DNA of 15,400 nt from JBBQUN01 sp038212405 (GTDB lineage: Bacteria > Actinomycetota > Acidimicrobiia > Acidimicrobiales > SZUA-35). The notes beneath the pieces are model-generated. The model saw nothing but the letters and a program-made list of their open reading frames with translations. It did no database searches and was not told the DNA's origin. The DNA lies in contig JBBQUN010000099.1 in NCBI GenBank assembly GCA_038212405.1, forward strand, positions 1 to 15,400. Direction: 5' to 3'. Position numbers and translations under genes: made by a program. Shown here in pieces: positions 1 through 4,965 of this stretch (within the stretch, counting starts at the first letter, position 1; each line of letters begins with the position of its first letter).

Positions 1-1200
1 GTGTTGATTCTCGATGGGTCGGGCGGTGTGCTCGACCGCCTTTGCGTGCTTCGTTCGGTCGGCGATGTGATCCACCATCGCCAACCCGAGCGACTGGCGA
101 GAGCCCTGGCCATCATCGAGCGACGACGACGCGAGACGAGCGATCACTCCGCGCCGGCAATGGTGGTCGTGATCAACCGATGGGGACCAATCGTCGACGC
201 GCTCGGCGACGCAGTTGGTCCCGAAGCCGCAACGCAGCTGGCCCGGGTGTTCGCCGACGGTTCGATCGTTCCGGTCATCGGCGTCACCTCGGATCGGGAA
301 CTGCCATCGAAAGTCTTGGCGCTGGCCCGACGCCGGTTGGTGCACCAACTGGCGGACGCGAATGCCGGACTCGCGTTCGACGTGCACCCGTCGAAGATGC
401 CAGCCGGTGGGGCTGCCGTCTACGACGTGGAGGCCCGCCTCGGTGGTGTCATCGGCGACCTGTCGGCCCACGGACTGGCGCGCATCGCCGCCTGGTCGTT
501 GCCCGCTGCGCCCCCGGCCCCGGTGCAGGTGCTCGGTGACCAGATGTCGCTGGCAGCACTGCCCGACGGCCGCGGTCCTGACCACAGCGGTCCTGACCAC
601 AGCGGTCCTGACCACAGCGGTCCTGACCACAGCGGTCCTGACCACAGCGGTCCTGACCACAGCCGTCCTGACCACAGCCGTCCTGACCACAGCCGTCCCG
701 ATCGGCCGGGAGTCATCGGCGCGGGGGAGCGTCGGTGGTCAATACCCATCGCTTTCGATGAGGAGATCGCTCCCGTCTTCATCGAGCTGGTTCCGCATCG
801 TCGGTTCGTGATTCTCGGTCGCCCGGGTAGCGGACGAACCACGGCGCTCGAAACGGTGCTCGCCGGTCTCGCTCGGCTCGGGGCAACCGAGGAGGTCGAG
901 GTCATCGACGACGCCGACCGCATCCCCAACCCCGAGGGCATCCAGCGCATGGCCGACGCTGACGCGGTGGGACGGCCCGTGATCATTGCCGCAACGCCAG
1001 CTTCGGCGAGAGCGTTCGGTAGTTGGCTGGGACCGATGCTGAGCGATGCCACCGTGCTGTTCCTCAATCCCAGCCGCTTCGATGCCGAGGCGGTGCGGGT
1101 GATCGTGCCTGATCTGAGCCAAGGCCCACCCGGCCGCTCGGTCCTGCTCGACCGGGGCCGGGTCACGATCGTGCACGTCGCCATCGACCTCGCCGCCTGA
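1..1200 (+). CDS. FtsK/SpoIIIE (EssC/EccC-like) type VII secretion ATPase, C-terminal part
   Basis: This is the 3' end of a larger gene; the frame is open at base 1, so the GTG there is probably an internal Val. Residue numbers count from base 1. Residues 1-165 look like the second half of one FtsK-type ATPase domain: a Walker-B-like strand (MVVVINRWGP, 54-63), then VIGVTSDRELPSKVLALARR (92-111) and RRLVHQLAD (111-119), the usual 'T.DR..P..L....RRL...L.D' signature. A GPDHS repeat linker follows (192-236). The last ATPase domain has a Walker A, GRPGSGRT (273-280), with Arg where Lys is usual, and a Walker-B-like VIDDAD (301-306). In the family, such ATPases drive export of WXG100 proteins at the membrane. 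The WXG100-like operon converging on it from the right fits this. An FHA-containing FtsK variant is possible, since the N-terminal half is not visible. Confidence 0.8.
   Translation: MLILDGSGGVLDRLCVLRSVGDVIHHRQPERLARALAIIERRRRETSDHSAPAMVVVINRWGPIVDALGDAVGPEAATQLARVFADGSIVPVIGVTSDRELPSKVLALARRRLVHQLADANAGLAFDVHPSKMPAGGAAVYDVEARLGGVIGDLSAHGLARIAAWSLPAAPPAPVQVLGDQMSLAALPDGRGPDHSGPDHSGPDHSGPDHSGPDHSGPDHSRPDHSRPDHSRPDRPGVIGAGERRWSIPIAFDEEIAPVFIELVPHRRFVILGRPGSGRTTALETVLAGLARLGATEEVEVIDDADRIPNPEGIQRMADADAVGRPVIIAATPASARAFGSWLGPMLSDATVLFLNPSRFDAEAVRVIVPDLSQGPPGRSVLLDRGRVTIVHVAIDLAA
574..708 (+). repeat. In-frame 15-bp minisatellite encoding GPDHS/RPDHS
   Basis: Six identical copies of ggtcctgaccacagc (574-663) are followed by two copies with first base c (664-693) and a ninth diverged copy (694-708, RPDRP). 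The unit is a multiple of three, so copy-number change keeps the frame. It lies in the linker between two ATPase domains. The near-perfect identity at nucleotide level suggests recent expansion or homogenisation. Confidence 0.95.
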
Positions 1201-1219
1201 TCGATGCCGAGTCGATGGC
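1180..1219. terminator. Possible shared terminator hairpin between convergent genes
   Basis: A perfect 9-bp inverted repeat, GCCATCGAC (1180-1188) and GTCGATGGC (1211-1219), spans the ATPase stop codon with a 22-base loop. It sits in the 20-bp gap between two converging genes. There is no T-tract, and the long loop makes it weak. Confidence 0.3.
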
Positions 1220-1220
1220 C

Positions 1221-2309
1221 TCAGTCTCGTCCATCGTCCAACTCGTACCACCAGGTGTAAGAGGCCGTTCCGCTGGCGCCCGGCGGGCCGACGCCGACGA
1301 CAGGATGTACACCGTCGCCATCGACCACTGCACCGGCACAGATGACATCACAAGCCACGCCAGTGATGCTCAGACCATTCTCGGGATCCTTGCTCGTCTG
1401 GGTGAACGTGTGTGTTGGAAGCAGTGACAGGGGTCCCAGCGGCCACGCTGTCGGCACCATCAAGCCAAAGGCGCGATCGCCATCGTCGGTCGTCGTGTAC
1501 GCAATGCCTGCACCCGCAATCGAGGCGCTGAGAATGCCGTAGTTGCTGGCGATGTCCAAGGGAATCGCACCCGGAACAATCACTGAAGCAACCAGCACGT
1601 AGGGGTCGGTGACGGTATCGACGACTCGCTCGCCCAAACGTTCGACCGGTCCCCAATCGAGGTCTTCCAACCGATCGCCGACATCGCGCCAACGATCGTC
1701 CAGATCATGCAACTGCTCATCGAACTCGTGCAGTCGTTCGTCGATCTCGCTGCCGAGTGAGGTGACCGAGTCCAAAACGCCGCCGATCTCGTCCCACGGG
1801 AGACGCCGGGGATCGATCAATGGCGATACCGGCTGTTCCATGATTGGGGCCAGGAGATCATCGATTGGGTCCCTGAGCCAGCCCGGGAGCCCCCATCCGT
1901 TGCCGTCCTCGTCGTCTTCGACGACGCAGGAAGCCAGCGCCGGCGGCGTTCGTGCCGTCGACTCGATCCGATTGGTCGCCGGCCCGATGATCGGGAACAG
2001 TTCCTCGACGGTGGGCGGCGTGTACCCGTAGAGCGACTCGGTGATGCTCGACAGCGCAACACTCGTTGCCCGGTAGGGAAGCAGTCCACCGGCGTCGGCG
2101 GCGTCGCTTCGTTCTTGGAGCACCGTGGCCAGATCGGCGAGAGCGTCGGACACCTCGATGAGGTGAGGTCCGCACGTGTCGGCCAGCCCGGCCAGCGCGA
2201 AGGCGGTGCGGACATCGTTGGCAACGTCCGCTCCCGAGGCGGACATTGCTCGGAGGTGCTGAGCGGCGCTCCGTGCCCGGCTGGTGTCGATGTAGAGATA
2301 GTCGGACAT
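1221..2309 (-). CDS. Putative type VII secretion-associated protein, 362 aa, unknown function
   Basis: Not recognised as a named family. The ATG at 2309 is preceded by AAGGA at good spacing, so longer upstream starts are rejected. The order of parts is as follows. Residues 1-75 are helical and hydrophilic, resembling the helical N-terminal part of WXG100/LXG-like exported proteins. Residues 100-165 are Pro- and acid-rich. Residues 175-230 are strongly coiled-coil-like (SEIDERLHEFDEQLHDLDD). Residues 237-273 are hydrophobic and Ala/Gly-rich, possibly membrane-inserting. Residues 280-362 look beta-rich. There is no signal peptide. The tail carries YELDD (355-359), which fits the YxxxD/E pattern of ESX-exported proteins. 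It is the last gene of the WXG100-like operon, 22 bp after its neighbour, and ends 20 bp from the converging ATPase. The inferred role is a substrate or structural partner of that ATPase. Confidence 0.65.
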   Translation of the reverse strand: MSDYLYIDTSRARSAAQHLRAMSASGADVANDVRTAFALAGLADTCGPHLIEVSDALADLATVLQERSDAADAGGLLPYRATSVALSSITESLYGYTPPTVEELFPIIGPATNRIESTARTPPALASCVVEDDEDGNGWGLPGWLRDPIDDLLAPIMEQPVSPLIDPRRLPWDEIGGVLDSVTSLGSEIDERLHEFDEQLHDLDDRWRDVGDRLEDLDWGPVERLGERVVDTVTDPYVLVASVIVPGAIPLDIASNYGILSASIAGAGIAYTTTDDGDRAFGLMVPTAWPLGPLSLLPTHTFTQTSKDPENGLSITGVACDVICAGAVVDGDGVHPVVGVGPPGASGTASYTWWYELDDGRD

Positions 2310-2331
2310 GGTGATCCTTGTTCGTTGGGGG

Positions 2332-2700
2332 TCAGGGAGCGAACGACGGTTTGCTCGGCGGACGAGGCGACGATGGCGCCGCGAGGCCCGGCGGGAGGTC
2401 GTCGATGATGGCCCGCCAGTCGCGGAGGGCAATGGCGTGCTGGCCGAGTGCGGCTTCATAGGCCCGCACGGCTCGGGCTCGTTGACGGCAGAGCTTTGCT
2501 CGATCACGTAGGGCCTCGGCGGTCGAGGTGGCGGTGTTCTCCGCGACATCGACCGCCTGATGGCACACAACGGTGAGCGCTCCGCCAGCGACGGTGTCCG
2601 GACCGAAACGTGAGCGAGTACCGGTCGCCCAGACCGCGACCTCGGTCGCCGCCTGCCACAGGATCTCTGCCGCAGCGTCGAAATCGGATGCGCACGGCAT
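2332..2700 (-). CDS. Small helical protein of the WXG100-like operon, 122 aa
   Basis: The family is not recognised. The protein is almost all helical, with two long amphipathic segments (about 4-62 and 65-97). It has Trp residues at 15, 24 and 94, no WxG turn that I can see, and a Pro/Ser-rich tail (about 100-122). Size and fold pattern resemble ESX-type accessory or partner proteins, but that is inference. The ATG follows the previous gene's TGA after a single base (TGA-C-ATG), which indicates translational coupling and makes the start secure despite a weak Shine-Dalgarno. It probably acts with the WXG100-like protein encoded just before it, perhaps as its heterodimer partner or chaperone. 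Confidence 0.6.
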   Translation of the reverse strand: MPCASDFDAAAEILWQAATEVAVWATGTRSRFGPDTVAGGALTVVCHQAVDVAENTATSTAEALRDRAKLCRQRARAVRAYEAALGQHAIALRDWRAIIDDLPPGLAAPSSPRPPSKPSFAP

Positions 2701-2701
2701 G

Positions 2702-3196
2702 TCAGCCGAAGCTCAGCCCGGTGTTCATCACCGAGTCGAGGTTCGAACGCTGGTGTTCCACGGCTTGTGACATCTGCTGGACCGACTGTTCTGCGTCGCT
2801 CAGTTGGGCACCAAGACTGCTTGCATAGGCGTCGAGCGTCTCTGACAGCGACGCGATGGTGGCTCGAAACTGGCTGAAGGTGTCGGTGGTTCCGTTTTGT
2901 GCTGCCTGCATGGCGGTCTGGAAGGTGGCGGCGCCGTCGCGGAAGCGGTCGGCGTTCGACCCGGTCCAGTTGGTCGAGCCCGCTTCGGCGACTGATGCCG
3001 AGACGGACTGACCGAGCTGGTCCATGTGGGTCATGATCTGCTCGAGGGCCGCTTGGGCTGCCTCCTGGACGCCGGTGACGACCTGGGTCGTCGTGCGAAT
3101 GGCGCCGTCACGCGAGCCACCGACATCGCCGGCAGTCGTGGTCAGTCGCTGGCTGAGGCGGCTGAGGTCGTCGAGTTGTGCACCGAGGATGGTCAT
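2702..3196 (-). CDS. WXG100-like type VII secretion protein, 164 aa
   Basis: Two long Gln/Ala/Ser-rich helices (about 4-74 and 80-155) are joined by a turn containing NWTGSNADRF, with W77-T-G79 in the WxG position and the spaced Ala/Phe seen after WxG in this superfamily. There is no signal peptide or membrane segment. At 164 aa it is longer than the classic 100-residue members, and no C-terminal YxxxD/E is visible. The start at 3196 is set by AGGAGAA ten bases upstream; the open frame continues upstream without a ribosome site. It is first in a three-gene operon and lies near an EssC-like ATPase. Family members are exported as helical hairpin dimers, and export by that ATPase is inferred. 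Confidence 0.8.
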   Translation of the reverse strand: MTILGAQLDDLSRLSQRLTTTAGDVGGSRDGAIRTTTQVVTGVQEAAQAALEQIMTHMDQLGQSVSASVAEAGSTNWTGSNADRFRDGAATFQTAMQAAQNGTTDTFSQFRATIASLSETLDAYASSLGAQLSDAEQSVQQMSQAVEHQRSNLDSVMNTGLSFG

Positions 3197-3219
3197 GTTG
3201 GGGGTTCTCCTGTTCGTTG

Positions 3220-3238
3220 GGCGAGCGAACTGCTCGCC
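3220..3238 (-). promoter_or_regulatory. Leader hairpin just upstream of the WXG100-like gene
   Basis: GGCGAGC (3220-3226) and GCTCGCC (3232-3238) form a perfect 7-bp GC-rich stem with a 5-base loop. In the leftward transcript it ends about nine bases before the Shine-Dalgarno of the gene starting at 3196. It could stabilise the mRNA or modulate ribosome access; which one cannot be told from sequence. Confidence 0.5.
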
Positions 3239-3254
3239 GCATGGTTGACACGGT

Positions 3255-3270
3255 GTGATCGGCTGATCAC
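3255..3270. promoter_or_regulatory. Operator-like dyad GTGATC-N4-GATCAC
   Basis: Two perfect 6-bp half-sites flank a 4-bp centre. It lies 10-25 bp downstream of the predicted leftward transcription start, a place where a bound repressor would block transcription of the WXG100-like operon. The binding protein is unknown. Confidence 0.4.
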
Positions 3271-3277
3271 GCAATAG

Positions 3278-3307
3278 ACGTAGTTAAACGTATTAAAACG
3301 TATATAG
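3278..3307. repeat. Three ACGTA direct repeats at exact 10-bp phasing
   Basis: ACGTA occurs at 3278, 3288 and 3298, each followed by an AT-rich pentamer (GTTAA, TTAAA, TATAG). This is the most AT-rich stretch of the window and lies in the divergent region between the WXG100-like operon and the mannosyltransferase gene. The one-helical-turn period suggests cooperative protein binding or bent DNA. Confidence 0.55.
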
Positions 3308-3315
3308 CAAGACAA
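3287..3315 (-). promoter_or_regulatory. Candidate promoter of the WXG100-like operon
   Basis: On the minus strand TTGTCT (3315-3310), a 17-bp spacer, then TACGTT (3292-3287). The predicted start near 3280 would give a leader of about 84 bases carrying the dyad and the hairpin. The -35 hexamer is the same as that proposed for the promoter at 9926-9954. The -10 overlaps the middle ACGTA repeat. Confidence 0.4.
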
Positions 3316-3400
3316 AAGATTCTCGATCTCTGCTTCGATGGGGTGGCTTCCATCCGCCCGCTGCGCCTGCCATCGCTCGGTCAACCCTGCGATCAACCCC

Positions 3401-4906
3401 ATGGTCGAGCCCACGGTCAACCCAGCCCCGGTGCTCGGTCCCTACACTCGTGGCATCGTTTACCCCCGTACGCACTCACTGCTGCCAGCGACGCTGCTGG
3501 GCCTGCTCGGAACGCTGACCCTGGTGGTCGGTGGTGCGCTGTCTGGCGCGTCCACACGTCTTGGCGGAGGACGCTGGTGGTCGGTGCCAACGGTGCCGGT
3601 ACGCCCGTCAGTCGATGTGTTGGTCGCGGTGGTGGTTTTCTACGCCGGTCTGATCCTGCTGGCCAGAGCGTGGATGCGATTGCGCCGAGACGTGCGCAGC
3701 GGCGGCGCGTCGGTCGGGGCCATTGCCTTGATCATCGTGATCTGGGCGTTGCCATTGCTCGCCGGACCACCGCTCGGTAGCCGGGATGTCTATGCCTATG
3801 CTGCGCAGGGCAAGCTTGCCGATGAAGGGTTCGACCCCTATATCCAGGGGCCTTCCGCCCTTGGCAGCGACCCGGTCCTGGGTCCTGTCGATCCGATCTA
3901 TCTCGACGCTCCCGTGTTGTATGGTCCGGTCTTCGTTGCTGTCTCCTCCGGTGTGAGCCGGGCGACCACCGATCTGGTGGTGGTCGTCTTGGTCTTTCGG
4001 GCCATCGCGGTGCTGGCGCTGCTCGTCACCGCCTTTGCGGTCTACGACATCGCCAAGGGACTTGGTCGAGATCCCGTCGACGCGATCGTGCTGGCCATGG
4101 CCAACCCGCTCGTGCTCCTTCACCTGGTCTCCGGGGCCCACAACGAGTCGCTCATGCTGGCCTTTCTCGTTGGCGGCGTCGCCGTCGGCCGACGTCCCCA
4201 CCTTCGCCTCCTCGGTATAGGGCTGTGTGCGGTTGCCGCCTCGATCAAGATGCCCGCCTTCTTCGGTGTTGCCTTTCTTGCCTGGCCTTGGATCATCGAA
4301 TCGGATCGTTTGGTCATCCGAGCCCGTCGAGCCCTGCTTGCCGGGGCCGAAGCGTTCGCCGTGATCGCGCTCGCCGGCCACTTCACCGGATGGGGCTGGG
4401 GCTGGGTCGATGCCATCACCGGCGCCCGTCCCGTCGATGCCTACCTGAGTCTCACTCGCCTGGCCGGTGGTGCCGTGCAGATCAGTGCCGGGCTCGAAGG
4501 CGACGAGGTGCTCGAGTTCTTCCGTCTCGGTGGTCTGGCCGTTACGGGGCTCACCGCTGCGTGGCTGCTGTTTCGGCATTCGCACACGCCTGAGGCGCTG
4601 GCGATCGCTCTGCTGGTCTTCGCGCTCTTTCACCCAACGACGCAACCTTGGTATTTCACCTGGGGGCTGATGTTGTGGGCTGCCGCCTCTGCTGGCAAAG
4701 AGAATCGTGCCTATATGTGGGGTTGTATCGCGGCGGCCTTCGTGGTCCTGCCCATGGGCCCGCACCTCGGAACGATCGTCCTCGACAACAGCAGCACCCG
4801 CTCGCTCGTGATGGCGGCGATCGCCTTGCTGGCCCTGATCGTCGTCAGGCCGGGGGGGTCGCGACGACGTCGGTCATCACCGCTGGTCGTTACGGTCGCA
4901 AGCTGA
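3401..4906 (+). CDS. mptB: MptB-family polyprenol-phosphomannose alpha-1,6-mannosyltransferase
   Basis: This is a polytopic membrane protein of about 501 aa with roughly a dozen hydrophobic segments, matching GT-C glycosyltransferases that take mannose from polyprenyl-phosphate-mannose outside the membrane. Family marks seen: SRDVYAYAAQGKL (127-139) with the likely catalytic-loop Asp129, NPLVLLHLVSGAHNES (235-250) and TTQPWYFTWG (413-422). In mycobacteria and corynebacteria MptB starts the alpha-1,6-mannan core of lipomannan. The exact acceptor here is unknown. The C-terminus is Arg-rich and cytoplasmic. The start is uncertain: ATG 3401 is chosen, with ATG 3338 and GTG 3431 as alternatives. 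None has a Shine-Dalgarno, and the 3338-3400 segment, with two Cys and a His, reads poorly as protein. A protease gene follows after 59 bp. Confidence 0.8.
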   Translation: MVEPTVNPAPVLGPYTRGIVYPRTHSLLPATLLGLLGTLTLVVGGALSGASTRLGGGRWWSVPTVPVRPSVDVLVAVVVFYAGLILLARAWMRLRRDVRSGGASVGAIALIIVIWALPLLAGPPLGSRDVYAYAAQGKLADEGFDPYIQGPSALGSDPVLGPVDPIYLDAPVLYGPVFVAVSSGVSRATTDLVVVVLVFRAIAVLALLVTAFAVYDIAKGLGRDPVDAIVLAMANPLVLLHLVSGAHNESLMLAFLVGGVAVGRRPHLRLLGIGLCAVAASIKMPAFFGVAFLAWPWIIESDRLVIRARRALLAGAEAFAVIALAGHFTGWGWGWVDAITGARPVDAYLSLTRLAGGAVQISAGLEGDEVLEFFRLGGLAVTGLTAAWLLFRHSHTPEALAIALLVFALFHPTTQPWYFTWGLMLWAAASAGKENRAYMWGCIAAAFVVLPMGPHLGTIVLDNSSTRSLVMAAIALLALIVVRPGGSRRRRSSPLVVTVAS

Positions 4907-4926
4907 TGCTCGAGAAATCCAACGGC

Positions 4927-4932
4927 TAGTCT
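4927..4932 (+). promoter_or_regulatory. Candidate -10 (TAGTCT) for the protease gene
   Basis: TAGTCT lies 33 bases before the ATG at 4966 and would give a leader of about 27 bases containing the GAGGGA ribosome site. No convincing -35 is seen, so the gene may also be read through from the mannosyltransferase gene. Confidence 0.3.
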
Positions 4933-4965
4933 CGAGGTTCAGTTGCCATCGCCCGAGGGAGCACC

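Noticed and set aside
574..708. CRISPR-like repetitive array
   Set aside because: The 15-bp units have no spacers, keep an open reading frame and encode GPDHS repeats; it is a coding minisatellite.
2310..2570. N-terminal extension of the 362-aa protein
   Set aside because: It would fully overlap most of the 122-aa gene; the Arg/Pro-rich sequence is a frame shadow, and AAGGA before ATG 2309 sets the start.
3245..3250. Plus-strand TTGACA as a -35 for the mannosyltransferase gene
   Set aside because: No acceptable -10 lies 16-18 bp downstream (the bases there read CACGCA).
3443..3448. TACACT as a -10 for the mannosyltransferase gene
   Set aside because: It lies inside the reading frame, and the next in-frame start (GTG 3524) would remove most of the first membrane helix.
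3608..4765. Long open frame (385 codons) on the minus strand opposite the mannosyltransferase gene
   Set aside because: Its product is hydrophilic and Gly/Asp/His-rich with no family motif, as expected from the antisense of a high-GC gene; the plus strand has clear MptB motifs.
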